Positions 22,471 to 33,896 of a DNA stretch of 64,000 nucleotides are shown here, in pieces (position 1 is the stretch's first letter; every line of letters begins with the position of its first letter). The translations under genes were made by a program, and so were the position numbers. Below the pieces are notes generated by a model. It saw nothing but the letters and a program-made list of their open reading frames with translations. It was not told where the DNA came from and ran no database searches. The stretch is from an uncultured Pelagibacteraceae bacterium (GTDB lineage: Bacteria; Pseudomonadota; Alphaproteobacteria; Pelagibacterales; Pelagibacteraceae), in NCBI GenBank assembly GCA_902524945.1, contig CABZFF010000001.1, positions 1 through 64,000 of the forward strand, given 5' to 3'.

Positions 22471-23286
22471 ATGAAAATATTTAAAGATAAACATATACTT
22501 CAGAAAGAGATTTCAAAAACTAAAGGGATATCATTTGTACCTACCATGGGTGGGTTGCATAAAGGGCATATTTCATTGATCAAACAATCTAAAAAATCTA
22601 AGTTAAAAACTTTAGTCTCTATTTTTGTGAATCCTAAACAATTCAGTAAAAAAAGTGATTATAGGTCTTATCCAAGAAGTACAAAAAAAGATTTAAAAAA
22701 GCTAAAAAATTTGAAAGTTGATTATTTGTATATTCCAACGTTTAAAGACATTTATGGATTTAAACCAAAGGAAAAGATTTTCTTAGATAAAATTTCAAAG
22801 AAATTATGTGGTAGATTCAGAAGAGGTCATTTTGAAGGTGTTTTAAATGTAGTAAATCGATTTTTAGAAATAATAAAACCTAAATATGTCTATTTAGGAA
22901 AAAAGGATTATCAGCAATTGTATCTTATAAAAAAACATATAGAAAAAAGAAAGATTAAATCTAAGATAATTGAGTGTAAAACTATAAGAGAAAATAATGG
23001 TGTAGCTCTCTCAACTAGAAATTCAAACCTTAATGACAATCAAATGAAGATTGCGTCTAAAATTTATTATTATTTATATAACTTAAAAAAAAGAATAAAA
23101 AAAAATTACAATTTATTTAATCCCAATAGAATACAAAAGGATTTAAGAGATTTAGGAGCTCGTAAAATAGATTATTTAGAAAATTATAATATTGAAAATT
23201 TTAAAAAAATTAATATGCAAAATAAAAAATTCAACATATTTATTGCCTATTATATTAAAAACACAAGATTAATTGATAATATCTAA
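22471..23286 (+). CDS. panC: Pantothenate synthetase (pantoate-beta-alanine ligase)
   Basis: FVPTMGGLHKGHISLI...SIFVNPKQF...GRFRRGHFEGVLNVVNRFL...LGKKDYQQL. Confidence 0.94.
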   Translation: MKIFKDKHILQKEISKTKGISFVPTMGGLHKGHISLIKQSKKSKLKTLVSIFVNPKQFSKKSDYRSYPRSTKKDLKKLKNLKVDYLYIPTFKDIYGFKPKEKIFLDKISKKLCGRFRRGHFEGVLNVVNRFLEIIKPKYVYLGKKDYQQLYLIKKHIEKRKIKSKIIECKTIRENNGVALSTRNSNLNDNQMKIASKIYYYLYNLKKRIKKNYNLFNPNRIQKDLRDLGARKIDYLENYNIENFKKINMQNKKFNIFIAYYIKNTRLIDNI

Positions 23287-24662
23287 TTTAAAAAATAAAA
23301 AGATCCTAAACCTAGAAAAGAAAGAAATCCAATAACATCTGTGATTGTTGTTACGAAAACACTTGAAGCTAAAGCAGGATCGATATTTAATTTTTTTAAT
23401 GATACTGGGACTAAAATACCAAACAATCCTGCAACAATCATATTCAAGACCATTGAAATACCAATCAATAATGAAAGGTTAAATTCTTTAAACCATAATT
23501 GAACTATTATTGCTGTTATTATTGCAAAAATAATTCCATTTAAAATACCTATCAGAAATTCTTTTCCAACTACTCTATTGAAGTTGCTTTTTGATAATTC
23601 TTTTGTAGCTATTGCTCGAATAGTAACTGCTAAGGTTTGCATTCCAGCATTACCCCCCATTGAAGCAACTATTGGCATAAGAAAAGCTAGAGCTACCATT
23701 TGTTCAATTGAAGCCCCAAAGAAGCTTATAACCCAAGTGGCAAGCAAAGCTGTAAATAAATTTAATAATAACCAATTAAATCTTCTTTTTGTTTTTAACA
23801 TAACGCTATCGGTGATTTCTTCATCACCAACACCCGCTAAACGTAAGGCATCTTCTTCTGCTTCTTCTTGGACAACGGTTACCACATCGTCAGCTGTAAT
23901 CATGCCAACTAATTTATTTTCTTTATTAACTACTCCTGCAGAGACTAAGTTATAATTTTCAAAAGTAAGACCAACTTCCTCTTTATCCATATTAACTGAA
24001 ATTAAAACTGGCATTTCCCTCATTATAGAGTTCATTTTTAAATCTCTAGATGTTCTTAGTACTCTTGATGAAGGAACAGTTCCAATTGGTTTAAAGTCTT
24101 TATCTACGATAAATATCTCTAAGAATTCCTCCGGTAAATCTTTGTTTTCTCTCAAATAATCTATAGTTTGTCCAACAGTCCAGTTACTTGGTACTGCTGT
24201 AAATTCTCTTTGCATTATTCTTGCTGCAGAATCTTCTGGGTAACTTAATCCTTCTTGTAATAAAAATTTATCTTTTGGTGGAAGTTTTTCTAAAACTTTT
24301 TCTTTTACTTCCTTTGATAAGTTCTCAAGAATTTTGATAGCATTATCAGACTCTAATCGTTTTATTATCTTAATAAGAGACTCTATAGAAAGTAATTGTA
24401 AAACTTCACTTTGGATTGACTCGTTTAATTCAATAAAAATTTCTGGATCAATATTAAACGACTCAATTTCGATTAATTTATTTCTTATATCAGGATTTAA
24501 ATTTTCAATTAAATTAGCAATATCAGCTTCATGTAAATCTTTTAGGGTTTGATTTATAAATTGAACATTTCTACTCTCAATATTTTGAGTGAAAGTACTG
24601 ATAAATTCTTTATTAAAATCCAAATTGACTTTTTTTGTCTCTCCTGATTTTGGTAAATTCAT
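23283..24662 (-). CDS. mgtE: Magnesium transporter MgtE
   Basis: MgtE N domain, CBS pair, P.VASMGGNAGMQTLAVTIRA. Confidence 0.95.
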   Translation of the reverse strand: MNLPKSGETKKVNLDFNKEFISTFTQNIESRNVQFINQTLKDLHEADIANLIENLNPDIRNKLIEIESFNIDPEIFIELNESIQSEVLQLLSIESLIKIIKRLESDNAIKILENLSKEVKEKVLEKLPPKDKFLLQEGLSYPEDSAARIMQREFTAVPSNWTVGQTIDYLRENKDLPEEFLEIFIVDKDFKPIGTVPSSRVLRTSRDLKMNSIMREMPVLISVNMDKEEVGLTFENYNLVSAGVVNKENKLVGMITADDVVTVVQEEAEEDALRLAGVGDEEITDSVMLKTKRRFNWLLLNLFTALLATWVISFFGASIEQMVALAFLMPIVASMGGNAGMQTLAVTIRAIATKELSKSNFNRVVGKEFLIGILNGIIFAIITAIIVQLWFKEFNLSLLIGISMVLNMIVAGLFGILVPVSLKKLNIDPALASSVFVTTITDVIGFLSFLGLGSFYFLN

Positions 24663-24722
24663 AAATGCCTCTTTAAGTTTTTTTGAGACTATTAGTCTAT
24701 AAAATGATAAAATTCAAATTAA

Positions 24723-25334
24723 ATGAGTATAGAAATTAAAATCAGCAAAAAACATATACCCTATAAAATAGCAATGCGTTATCTCAATAAAAGAGTAGAG
24801 GAGGTAAAAAAAGGGACCAATAGAGAATTATTATGGATCCTAGAACACCCCACTACTTATACTGCCGGGGTGAGTTATAACAAAAAAGAGATAATAGATA
24901 AAAAAATTAAAATAATTAAATCAAATAGAGGTGGCAAAATTACATTGCATAACCCTGGGCAAAAAATTATTTATTTTGTCATCAATTTGAATAATAGAAA
25001 AAAGGACATTAGAAAATTAATAAATTCAATAGAAGAAAGTATAATACAATTTTTAAAAAGTTATAAAATTCAATCCAAAAAAGACAAGAAAAATATTGGA
25101 ATATGGGTTAAAGATAAAAAAATTGCAGCAATAGGCATTAGAGTATCTAGATGGGTTGCGTATCATGGTTGTTCAATAAATATTTCAAATAATTTAAATC
25201 AGTATTTAAAAATTATTCCTTGTGGTTTAGATAATAAAAAGGTTACTTCGATATTAAAATTAATTTCAGTTAAACCTAAGAAATTTGAGAATGATTTAGC
25301 AAAAATTTTTATAAAAAATATTAATAATATTTAA
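24723..25334 (+). CDS. lipB: Lipoyl(octanoyl) transferase
   Basis: LEHPTTYTAGVSY, RGGKITLHNPGQ, KIAAIGIRVSRWVAYHG. Confidence 0.94.
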   Translation: MSIEIKISKKHIPYKIAMRYLNKRVEEVKKGTNRELLWILEHPTTYTAGVSYNKKEIIDKKIKIIKSNRGGKITLHNPGQKIIYFVINLNNRKKDIRKLINSIEESIIQFLKSYKIQSKKDKKNIGIWVKDKKIAAIGIRVSRWVAYHGCSINISNNLNQYLKIIPCGLDNKKVTSILKLISVKPKKFENDLAKIFIKNINNI

Positions 25335-26230
25335 ATATTTTTGTTTAGAAAATCCTCAAATAGTTTGGGATATTTTGCTTTAAAATTATATTGAATTTTG
25401 TTAATCATAAATTTTATTTTATATGCATGTAACATAAGGTTTTTTGTTTTTATTCTTTTACTATTATTTAAAAAATATTTGTCGTCTCCAATTATTGGAC
25501 TTCCAATTTTAAGTAATTGTTTTCTTAACTGATGTTTTCTACCAGTAATTGGATTTAATTCCAAATATGAATATCCCTCATTCGACTTAATAATTTTAAT
25601 ATTTGATACAGCCTTTTGGAAAATTTTTTTATTATTTTCGTAATAAATTAAATCATCTTTCATCACTTTTATAAATTTATCAACTTTTCCGTACACTATC
25701 GCTAAATAAGTTTTATGAATTTTTCTTATTCTAAAAAGTGAAGTAAACAATTGAGCATATTTTCTATTTTTTGCAATAATCAGAACTCCAGATGTCTCCT
25801 TATCTAATCTATGTACAATGAAAGGTTTTGAATTTTCAAAGTATTTTGAATTCTTCAATATATCTATAATGTTTTTAAATGATTTTGTACCTGATTGAAC
25901 TGGAATACCAGCTGGTTTATTAATAATTATAAAATTTTCATTATCCTCTATCACGTAATCATCATAGGTACCAACTTCTTTTTTTTTTGGTATGTATTTG
26001 ATCCTTTCTTTTTTGCCTACTGGTTTTAATTTAGAAATATCATAAACCTCAATCAAATCACCTTTCTGAAGTCTATAGGATGATTTTGTTTTTTTTTTAT
26101 TAACTTTAACTTTATTTTGCCTTAGTAATTTTTCTAATAAAGAGTGCGGTAAGTTTATTATTTCATTTTTAAACCATTTATCTAGACGTGAGTAATTATA
26201 ATCATCATCTATAGTATATGATTTAGACAT
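25331..26230 (-). CDS. RluC/RluD-family 23S rRNA pseudouridine synthase
   Basis: S4-like N-terminus; FIVHRLDKETSGVLIIAKN; P.TGRKHQLRKQL. Confidence 0.92.
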   Translation of the reverse strand: MSKSYTIDDDYNYSRLDKWFKNEIINLPHSLLEKLLRQNKVKVNKKKTKSSYRLQKGDLIEVYDISKLKPVGKKERIKYIPKKKEVGTYDDYVIEDNENFIIINKPAGIPVQSGTKSFKNIIDILKNSKYFENSKPFIVHRLDKETSGVLIIAKNRKYAQLFTSLFRIRKIHKTYLAIVYGKVDKFIKVMKDDLIYYENNKKIFQKAVSNIKIIKSNEGYSYLELNPITGRKHQLRKQLLKIGSPIIGDDKYFLNNSKRIKTKNLMLHAYKIKFMINKIQYNFKAKYPKLFEDFLNKNI

Positions 26231-26241
26231 GAAAGCTTAGT

Positions 26242-26691
26242 TTATTTACTTGCTACTTTTGTCTCTAGTTGAGCTTCTTTTTTTTTATCTTTTGTTTCAG
26301 TTTTTTTTGGCTTATCAACTTTTTTAGCCTCAGGATTTCGATCAACTAATTCAATCACAGCCATTGGTGCGTCGTCACCTGTTCTAAAGCCAGCTTTTAA
26401 TACTCTTGAATATCCACCTTTTCTTGAGCTATATCTTTTAGACAGTTCGTTGAACACTTTTGTGACAGATTTTTTATCTTGAAGTTTTGAAAATAGTTTT
26501 TTTTTATTACTTAAATCATTTTTTTTTCCAATCGTAATTACTTTATCAATTTGAGGTTTCAATTCTTTAGCTTTAGGCAAAGTAGTTATAATCTGCTCAT
26601 ACTTTATTAACGAATTAAGCATATTTTTAAATAATGCTTTTCTGTGTTCGCTTGTTTTATTTAACTTTCTGTATCCTAAAGAATGTCTCAT
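26242..26691 (-). CDS. rplQ: 50S ribosomal protein L17
   Basis: [24 protein letters not shown]; Lys-rich C-terminal tail. Confidence 0.97.
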   Translation of the reverse strand: MRHSLGYRKLNKTSEHRKALFKNMLNSLIKYEQIITTLPKAKELKPQIDKVITIGKKNDLSNKKKLFSKLQDKKSVTKVFNELSKRYSSRKGGYSRVLKAGFRTGDDAPMAVIELVDRNPEAKKVDKPKKTETKDKKKEAQLETKVASK

Positions 26692-27725
26692 TAGAAATTA
26701 TTTTCCTCAAGTTTTTTAGACAACTCAGCAATGTTATCAGGGGGCCAATTTGGAACTTCCATTCCTAAATATAAAGACATTGTATTAAGAACCTCTTTAA
26801 TTTCATTCAGAGATTTACGACCAAAGTTTGGAGTCCTTAGCATTTCTGGTTCTGTTTTTTGAACAAGATCTCCAATATAAATAATATTATCATTTTTTAA
26901 ACAATTCATAGATCTGACTGATAATTCTAATTCCTCTACTCTTTTTAGTAAATTTCTATTAAATTCAGGTTCTGACGATTTTACTTCTTTTACTGCTTCT
27001 TGAGGATCTTCAAAGTTAACAAACATTGAAAGTTGATCTTGAAAAATTCTAGCTGCATAAGCTATAGCATCCTCCGCATCAACTGTACCATTTGTTTCGA
27101 CCGTCATGATTAATTTATCGTAATCTAATGCACTTCCGGCTCTTGTGTTTTCAACTGAAAAAGAAACTTTTTTCACAGGACTAAAAAGAGAGTCAATTGA
27201 AATTAAACCTAAAGGACTATCCTCAGATTTATTCTTAGGTGCTTGAACATATCCTTTTCCTGTACTCACCATAAGCTCCATGTGAAAATTTGTTTTTTCG
27301 TCCAAGTTACATATTGTTTGGTCTGGATTTAAGATTTCAATTTCAGGAACTAAAGTTATATCTTTAGCCTTTACTTCTTTAGGGCCTTTGATGTCTAGAA
27401 TAATTTTTTTTGCGTTTGAGGAAGATGACTTAATAGCTAGATTTTTTACATTTAATACAATATCTGTGACATCTTCACGAACTCCTTTTATCGATGAAAA
27501 TTCGTGTAAAACTCCATCAATTTGTAACGAAGTTACTGCTGCACCTTGAATTGATGATAGTAAAATTCTTCTCAAAGAGTTTCCTATAGTTTGACCAAAA
27601 CCTTTTTCTAAAGGTTCCGCAATTACTTTTGCTATTGTTTTGTCTTCATTACTAGAAATTTCTAGCTTATTTGGTTTTATTAAACCTTTCCAATTTTTAT
27701 CAATTATTGTTGATGTTGATTGCAT
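26691..27725 (-). CDS. rpoA: RNA polymerase alpha subunit
   Basis: [23 protein letters not shown]; alpha-CTD. Confidence 0.98.
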   Translation of the reverse strand: MQSTSTIIDKNWKGLIKPNKLEISSNEDKTIAKVIAEPLEKGFGQTIGNSLRRILLSSIQGAAVTSLQIDGVLHEFSSIKGVREDVTDIVLNVKNLAIKSSSSNAKKIILDIKGPKEVKAKDITLVPEIEILNPDQTICNLDEKTNFHMELMVSTGKGYVQAPKNKSEDSPLGLISIDSLFSPVKKVSFSVENTRAGSALDYDKLIMTVETNGTVDAEDAIAYAARIFQDQLSMFVNFEDPQEAVKEVKSSEPEFNRNLLKRVEELELSVRSMNCLKNDNIIYIGDLVQKTEPEMLRTPNFGRKSLNEIKEVLNTMSLYLGMEVPNWPPDNIAELSKKLEENNF

Positions 27726-28172
27726 TTATACTCTCCTTCTTTTTGGTGGTCTCGCTCCATTATGAGGCATTGGCGTTGTATCTTTTATTGAAATAATCTT
27801 GAAACCTCTAGATTGTAGTGATCTTAACGCTGTTTCGCGTCCAGAGCCTGGGCCTTTTACTTCTACTGTTAGTGTTCTCAAGCCTTGCTCATAAGCTTTT
27901 GCACCAGCGTCATCGGCAGCTACTTGTGCTGCATAAGGGGTAGATTTTCTAGAACCTTTAAAACCTTTTGCTCCTGCAGAGGACCATGAAACTACATTTC
28001 CACTTTCATCTGCAATTGAAATAATTGTATTATTAAATGTAGAATATACGTAAGCTATACCTGCGCTTATATTTTTCAAAACTTTTTTCTTTTTTTTAAA
28101 TGAACTTACTTTTTTTTGATCGGTTTTTTTTTCTACGCCTTTTTTTTCAATTTTTTCTTTTTCTTTATTCAT
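27726..28172 (-). CDS. rpsK: 30S ribosomal protein S11 (Lys-rich N-terminal extension)
   Basis: [16 protein letters not shown]...[11 protein letters not shown]. Confidence 0.97.
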   Translation of the reverse strand: MNKEKEKIEKKGVEKKTDQKKVSSFKKKKKVLKNISAGIAYVYSTFNNTIISIADESGNVVSWSSAGAKGFKGSRKSTPYAAQVAADDAGAKAYEQGLRTLTVEVKGPGSGRETALRSLQSRGFKIISIKDTTPMPHNGARPPKRRRV

Positions 28173-28178
28173 ATATAA

Positions 28179-28562
28179 CTATTTTTTAAGTGGTGTTAAT
28201 TTTTTTCCAGCTATTGCAATTGCTTTCCCTTTTCTTGTCCTTGCATTACATTGAGTTCTTTGCCCTCTAACTGGTAATTTCTTTTTATGCCTAGAACCTT
28301 TGTAGCAAGCTAAATCAACTAATCTCTTTATGTTAACTGAAACTTCTCTTCTTAAATCACCTTCTACTTTATGATTGGTATCGATATATTCCCTGATTTT
28401 CAAAACTTGTTCTTCTGATAACTCATTAACTCTTTTTGAGGCTGGAATGTCTAATTTTTCACATATTTTTTTTGAAGAATATAGACCTATTCCGTGGATA
28501 TAGGTTAAAGCAATGCTTACGACTTTGTTCTGTGGAATATTAATTCCTGCTATACGAGCCAT
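28179..28562 (-). CDS. rpsM: 30S ribosomal protein S13
   Basis: [15 protein letters not shown]...[14 protein letters not shown]. Confidence 0.97.
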   Translation of the reverse strand: MARIAGINIPQNKVVSIALTYIHGIGLYSSKKICEKLDIPASKRVNELSEEQVLKIREYIDTNHKVEGDLRREVSVNIKRLVDLACYKGSRHKKKLPVRGQRTQCNARTRKGKAIAIAGKKLTPLKK

Positions 28563-28615
28563 ATATAAATTGAGTTTAAGTTTCCTGGGTATTTATATTG
28601 TGTAATCATTTAAAG

Positions 28616-29188
28616 TCAACCCTTGATACCTTCAATTAAACCGCTAATTTCAGTATTAATTTCAGATATACCTGCTTCACCGTTTATAACTCTCAACAAA
28701 TTTGATTGTCTATAATAATTAATAACTGGTTCAGATGATTTTTCATAAGTTTTATATCTCTTTATTGCTATATCCTCATTATCATCTGCTCTACTTTCTT
28801 TTATTTTTCTCTCTAAAATTCTCTTTTTAACAGTTTCTAAACTTACAGATAATTTTAAAACAATATCAATTTTTTGATTATATTTTTTTAAAATTGAATC
28901 TAAGTTTTCCGCTTGAATTAAAGATCTTGGATAACCATCAAAAATAATATTATGTTTATAATTTTTATTAGAAACAAATTTTTCTATCAAATTACCAACG
29001 ATATTATCTGAAACCAGTTCTCCTGAATTAATTATGTTTGAAATTTCAGAACCTAATTCAGTTTTATCTTTAATTTCTTTCCGTAATAAATCTCCTGTAG
29101 ATAGTTGATAGAGATTATATTTATCTACTATAAATTTTGATTGTGTTCCTTTACCAGCCCCAGGTGGTCCAAAAATGACTATATTCAT
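28616..29188 (-). CDS. adk: Adenylate kinase
   Basis: MNIVIFGPPGAGKGTQ...FDGYPRSLIQAE. Confidence 0.97.
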   Translation of the reverse strand: MNIVIFGPPGAGKGTQSKFIVDKYNLYQLSTGDLLRKEIKDKTELGSEISNIINSGELVSDNIVGNLIEKFVSNKNYKHNIIFDGYPRSLIQAENLDSILKKYNQKIDIVLKLSVSLETVKKRILERKIKESRADDNEDIAIKRYKTYEKSSEPVINYYRQSNLLRVINGEAGISEINTEISGLIEGIKG

Positions 29189-29195
29189 TTAGTAA

Positions 29196-30500
29196 TTATT
29201 TGCCAAATTTTGTTTTTTTAATCAACGACTCATATTGTGAACTCATCAACCTTGTTTGAACTTGTGTTACGGTGTCCATTGCTACCACAACTACAATCAA
29301 GATAGATGTTCCTCCTAAATAAAAAGGAATAGGATATTTTGAAATTAAAAATTCAGGCATTAAACATACAAATGTTAAGTATAGAGAACCCAAAGTTGTT
29401 AATCTAATTAGTATAACATCTATATACTCTGCGGTTCTATCCCCGGGTCTTATACCTGGAATATATCCCCCATACTTTCGTAAATTTTCAGCGGTTTCTT
29501 TTGGATTAAAAACAATAGATGTATAAAAGAAAGAGAAGAAAATTATTCCAGAAGCGTATAGAAGCATGTAAAGAGGTTGCCCTTGAGTGAACATTGAGGA
29601 TATTTTTAAAAAAGTATCCGAGTCAGTAAATCCAAAATTTGAAACTGTTATTGGTAGTAGAAGTAAAGCTGAAGCAAAAATTGCTGGTATTACACCTGCA
29701 GTGTTTATCTTAAGTGGTAAATGAGACGACTCACCTCCATACATTTTATTTCCAACTTGCCTTTTAGGATAATTAATTAGAATTTTTCTCATTGCTCTCT
29801 CAAAGAAAACAATAAATAGAACCGTCAAAATAACTAAAATAAATATTCCAACTATCATGACAGCTGACAAAGCTCCTGTTCGCCCTAATTCAAAAGTTGA
29901 GGCTAAAGCTCTAGGTATTTCTGCTACTATTCCTGAAAAAATTATCAAAGAAATTCCATTACCAACTCCTCTTAAAGTTATTTGTTCACCTAACCACATT
30001 AAAAAAGTAGTACCTGCTACTAAAGAAATTGTTGTAATAATTCTAAATGAAAGACCTGGCTCAGGTACTAAATTTCCTGCATTTTCTAAACCTACTGAAA
30101 CACCATAACCTTGAAGACATGCAATCAAAACTGTTCCGTATCTAGTAATTTGAGTGATTTTTTTTCTTCCAATTTCTCCTTGCTCTTTCAAACTTTTAAA
30201 ATAATCAGAAACTCCCGTTAGTAATTGAACAATAATGGAAGAGGAAATATAAGGCATTATTCCTAATGCAAAAATTGCCATTCTGGTTACTGCTCCGCCG
30301 GAAAACATATTAAACATTCCAAGTAAGCCTTTTTGACTTGAGGCCATAATTTCTTTTAATGCTTGAGGGTCTATCCCTGCTAATGGCACGTATGTGCCCA
30401 ACCTATAAATAATAAGTATTAAAATTGTAAAAAATATCCTATTTTTTAAATCTTTAGCTTGGCTGAATGCGCTTGGATTATTTAAAGCTTCACTAGACAT
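29196..30500 (-). CDS. secY: Protein translocase subunit SecY
   Basis: YRLGTYVPLAGID...MFSGGAVTRMAIFALGIMPYISSSI. Confidence 0.98.
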   Translation of the reverse strand: MSSEALNNPSAFSQAKDLKNRIFFTILILIIYRLGTYVPLAGIDPQALKEIMASSQKGLLGMFNMFSGGAVTRMAIFALGIMPYISSSIIVQLLTGVSDYFKSLKEQGEIGRKKITQITRYGTVLIACLQGYGVSVGLENAGNLVPEPGLSFRIITTISLVAGTTFLMWLGEQITLRGVGNGISLIIFSGIVAEIPRALASTFELGRTGALSAVMIVGIFILVILTVLFIVFFERAMRKILINYPKRQVGNKMYGGESSHLPLKINTAGVIPAIFASALLLLPITVSNFGFTDSDTFLKISSMFTQGQPLYMLLYASGIIFFSFFYTSIVFNPKETAENLRKYGGYIPGIRPGDRTAEYIDVILIRLTTLGSLYLTFVCLMPEFLISKYPIPFYLGGTSILIVVVVAMDTVTQVQTRLMSSQYESLIKKTKFGK

Positions 30501-30506
30501 AAATAT

Positions 30507-30959
30507 TTACTTTTTAAGCAAGTTTAATTTTCCACCAGCTTTTTGAACTTTCTCTAATGCCTGTTTTGATGCAAAGTTTGCTGTAATTTGTATATTTTTT
30601 TTAATTTCTCCTGAACCTAGGATTTTTAATTTTGAGAACTTTTTATTAACAAGTTTTTTTTCTTTTAAAATTTTTAAATCTAAAGTGTCTCTTAAATCAT
30701 TTATTTTTTTATCAATCATGTTCTGTATTTTGTTTAAATTCAAAATAGCCGTAGTGTCGTCATTTGGTCTTTTAAAGCCTCTTTTAGGTAATCTTCTATA
30801 AAGCGGCATTTGACCACCCTCAAAACTTTTTATAGCAACACCCGATCTAGATTTTTGACCTTTATGACCTCTTGCTGAAGTTTTGCCTTTACCGGATCCT
30901 ATTCCTCTTCCAACTCTAATTCTTTTCTTATTTATTTTTATAAGGTTATTTAATTCCAC
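30507..30959 (-). CDS. rplO: 50S ribosomal protein L15
   Basis: RVGRGIGSGKGKTSARGHKGQKSRSG; GTG start overlapping rpsE stop. Confidence 0.97.
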   Translation of the reverse strand: MELNNLIKINKKRIRVGRGIGSGKGKTSARGHKGQKSRSGVAIKSFEGGQMPLYRRLPKRGFKRPNDDTTAILNLNKIQNMIDKKINDLRDTLDLKILKEKKLVNKKFSKLKILGSGEIKKNIQITANFASKQALEKVQKAGGKLNLLKK

Positions 30960-31477
30960 TAATTTGCCTCTCTTTTAGAAATAACATCAGATATTTTTTT
31001 TCCTCTAATTACTGATAATATTTTTGGCGAATTTTGAGATTTCAATCCATTAACACAAGCTTTTAATACATTGTGTGGATTTGCTGATCCGAGTGATTTC
31101 GCAACAACATCTTGAATCCCTAAAACTTCACAAACTGATCTTATAGCGCCACCGGCAATAATTCCAGTACCAGCTGGTGCCGCTCTTAAAAAAACTTTGC
31201 CTGAACCATTTTTTCCTTTTACATCATGATGTAATGTTCTTCCTTCTTTTAATGGAATTTTAATTAAACTTCTTTTAGCTACTTCTGTAGCTTTCTTAAT
31301 CGCGTCAGGAACCTGTTTGGACTTACCTTGACCAATACCAATCGATCCTTTTTGATTTCCTACAACTACTAACGCTGCAAAACCAAATCTTCTTCCGCCT
31401 TTTACAACTTTTGTGATTCGGTTAATAGCTACAAGTTTTTCTTTAATTTCGCTTTCTATTTTTTTTCCTTCAATCAT
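30959..31477 (-). CDS. rpsE: 30S ribosomal protein S5
   Basis: [37 protein letters not shown]. Confidence 0.97.
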   Translation of the reverse strand: MIEGKKIESEIKEKLVAINRITKVVKGGRRFGFAALVVVGNQKGSIGIGQGKSKQVPDAIKKATEVAKRSLIKIPLKEGRTLHHDVKGKNGSGKVFLRAAPAGTGIIAGGAIRSVCEVLGIQDVVAKSLGSANPHNVLKACVNGLKSQNSPKILSVIRGKKISDVISKREAN

Positions 31478-31479
31478 AT

Positions 31480-31833
31480 TTAAAATTTTAACCCGTTTTT
31501 TCTTAAAGTTTCAGCAAAAACTTTTATTCTGCCATGATATTTGTAATCACCTCTATCAAAATATACTTTATCAATATTTTTTTCTTTGGCTCTTTTTGCT
31601 AATATTTCACCTACTAAACTCGACTTTTCTATTTTTTTAATTTTCTTATTTTTAATTTCTTTTTCTGAAGAGGATACTGAGACTAAGGTTTTATTTTGTT
31701 GATCATCGATAATCTGTGCAGATAAATTATTTAAAGATTTATTTACAGAGATTCTCAATTTATCAAAACTCACACTTTTGAGTTTTTTTCTATTTCTCAG
31801 TCTTCTTTTAATTTTATTACTAATTTTTTTCAT
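31480..31833 (-). CDS. rplR: 50S ribosomal protein L18
   Basis: [10 protein letters not shown]...[27 protein letters not shown]. Confidence 0.95.
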   Translation of the reverse strand: MKKISNKIKRRLRNRKKLKSVSFDKLRISVNKSLNNLSAQIIDDQQNKTLVSVSSSEKEIKNKKIKKIEKSSLVGEILAKRAKEKNIDKVYFDRGDYKYHGRIKVFAETLRKNGLKF

Positions 31834-32375
31834 TATTTTTTCTTACCTTCTTTCCTTAATACAAATTGACCTCTTTCTTTTATTCCTTTAGCTTTATAAG
31901 GTTCAACTGGTTTTAAATTTTTTATGTCTGCAGCAATTTTTGTGACTAATTCTTTGTCGACACCATTAATTTTAATAATTGTTTGTTTTTCTACAGTAAT
32001 TTTAATCTCCTTTGGAATTTTAAAATTTACATCATGACTAAATCCTATTTGTAAATTTAAAAACTCTCCTTTTAAATTTGCTCTAAAACCAACACCGCTT
32101 AGTTCGAGAATTTTTTCATGACCTTTAGAAACTCCTGTTACAGCATTATCTATTAAACTTCTGTACGTTCCCCACATGATTGATATTTTTTTATCAATTT
32201 CTTTAACTAAAGGAGTTATATTAAATAAATTATCATCGATTTTTGAAGAAAAAATTTTATCATTAATGGTTAATTTCTTTGTCCCTTTTGGCCCTGAAAT
32301 AGTTAAATTTGATCCTTCAATTTTAATTGAGGAATCTTTAGGTATAGTTATATTTTTTTTTCCTATTTTCGACAT
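31833..32375 (-). CDS. rplF: 50S ribosomal protein L6
   Basis: [12 protein letters not shown]...[23 protein letters not shown]. Confidence 0.97.
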   Translation of the reverse strand: MSKIGKKNITIPKDSSIKIEGSNLTISGPKGTKKLTINDKIFSSKIDDNLFNITPLVKEIDKKISIMWGTYRSLIDNAVTGVSKGHEKILELSGVGFRANLKGEFLNLQIGFSHDVNFKIPKEIKITVEKQTIIKINGVDKELVTKIAADIKNLKPVEPYKAKGIKERGQFVLRKEGKKK

Positions 32376-32773
32376 TAAAATACCCTACAAATTATTTCAC
32401 CGCCTACATTATTTTTTCTTGCGTCAACATCGCTCATCACACCTTTTGGTGTTGAAATTATTGCAAGACCTAAACCGTTCATTACTTTAGGTATGCTTGT
32501 TGCTCTAGAATAAACTCTTCTCCCTGGTTTAGAAATTCTTTTAATTTCTTTAATAACGGGATCTCCCTCATAATATTTTAATGTAATTTTTAGTGTGGTT
32601 TTATTTTTTTCACTTTTCTCAATAAAATAATCTTTTATATATCCTTCTTGTTTTAGAATCTCTAAAATATTTTTTCTAAAATTTGAAGATGGTATTTCAA
32701 CAGAATTAAGCAGCCTCATTTGACCGTTTCTAATTCTTGTAAACATATCTCCTATTGGATCTGTAATTGTCAT
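32375..32773 (-). CDS. rpsH: 30S ribosomal protein S8
   Basis: DPIGDMFTRIRNGQ...STPKGVMSDVDARKNNVGGEIICRVF. Confidence 0.97.
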   Translation of the reverse strand: MTITDPIGDMFTRIRNGQMRLLNSVEIPSSNFRKNILEILKQEGYIKDYFIEKSEKNKTTLKITLKYYEGDPVIKEIKRISKPGRRVYSRATSIPKVMNGLGLAIISTPKGVMSDVDARKNNVGGEIICRVF

Positions 32774-32780
32774 ATCTCTC

Positions 32781-33086
32781 CTACCAACTTGATTTTGTTA
32801 TTCCAGGAATCTTACCTGAAGAAGCCATGTCTCTTAGTGCAATTCTGGATATTTTTAATTTTCTATAAACACCGTGAGGTCTTCCAGAAATCTCACATCT
32901 ATTTCTTATTCTTATTTTTGCTGAATTTTTGGGAAGTTTGTTTAATTTTAATTGTGCTTCGAACCTCTCAGAAAGCTCTAACTTTTTATTATTTATAATT
33001 TTCTTTAATGCATCTCTTTTTTTTGCATATTTTTTTACTAATTTCATCCTTTTCAAATTCTTTTGTATTGCACTTGTTTTTGCCAT
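32781..33086 (-). CDS. rpsN: 30S ribosomal protein S14
   Basis: [41 protein letters not shown]. Confidence 0.97.
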   Translation of the reverse strand: MAKTSAIQKNLKRMKLVKKYAKKRDALKKIINNKKLELSERFEAQLKLNKLPKNSAKIRIRNRCEISGRPHGVYRKLKISRIALRDMASSGKIPGITKSSW

Positions 33087-33093
33087 TTTTAGC

Positions 33094-33645
33094 TCAATTT
33101 TTTTTAGTTTCTAAAGGAAAATTGAATTCTTTTAGTAATTCAAATGTTCCATTTTTATTTTTACTTGTTGTTACTAACGTAATATCTAGACCACGAATTT
33201 TATCTACTTTATCAAAATTTACTTCGGGGAAGATGATATGTTCTTTGATCCCAAAAGAAAAATTGTTTGAACTATCAATTCCTTTTGAAGACAATCCTCT
33301 AAAATCTTTCACCCTTGGTAAGGCAATATTTACTAACCTGTCTATAAATTCATACATCTTAAATGATCTCAATGTCACTTTTACACCTGCGTTAGATCCT
33401 TTTCTTGTTTTAAAATTTGAAATTGATTTTTTAAATTTTGTTATAACAGGTTTCTGTCCAGCAATTAAAGACATGTCTTCTACACAAGCTTTAAGTTTTT
33501 TCCCATCAGATGCATCTTCTCCTAAACCCATGTTAATTATTATTTTCACTATCTTTGGCACCTCATGTTTATTTTTTAACGATAACTTGTTCATTAAATT
33601 TGAAGTAATTTCTTTTTCATATGCAGTTTTAAGTCTTGGTGTCAT
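33094..33645 (-). CDS. rplE: 50S ribosomal protein L5
   Basis: [17 protein letters not shown]...[16 protein letters not shown]. Confidence 0.97.
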   Translation of the reverse strand: MTPRLKTAYEKEITSNLMNKLSLKNKHEVPKIVKIIINMGLGEDASDGKKLKACVEDMSLIAGQKPVITKFKKSISNFKTRKGSNAGVKVTLRSFKMYEFIDRLVNIALPRVKDFRGLSSKGIDSSNNFSFGIKEHIIFPEVNFDKVDKIRGLDITLVTTSKNKNGTFELLKEFNFPLETKKN

Positions 33646-33896
33646 TACTTACCTGCAGCTTTCTTTTTTTCCTTTTTTTTCACATCTATATTTTTTACAT
33701 TTGATTGGTGGATAAAATCTTCTTTTGAAATAATTCCCCCTTTATTTTCTTTTGTTGGTTTCAAATGTTTCTTAATCATATTGATAGTTTTTATTTTAAC
33801 TCTAGACAGTTTTCTATCTATCTCAAGTATCTCGCCCACTTTACCTCTATCTTTACCAGTGATTACTTTTACTTGAATTCCTTTTTTTAAGTTCAT
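33645..33896 (-). CDS. rplX: 50S ribosomal protein L24
   Basis: KGIQVKVITGKDRGKVGEIL; position in spc cluster. Confidence 0.96.
   Translation of the reverse strand: MNLKKGIQVKVITGKDRGKVGEILEIDRKLSRVKIKTINMIKKHLKPTKENKGGIISKEDFIHQSNVKNIDVKKKEKKKAAGK

Noticed and set aside
26280-26350. A/T homopolymer-rich stretches in ribosomal genes considered as repeats
   Set aside because: They encode Lys-rich tails (AAA codons) in an AT-rich genome; no periodic structure.
33008-33715. 235-aa plus-strand ORF antisense to rplE/rplX
   Set aside because: Low-complexity Phe/Leu/Ser composition typical of antisense of AT-rich, Lys-rich ribosomal genes; the minus strand encodes clear L5 and L24.
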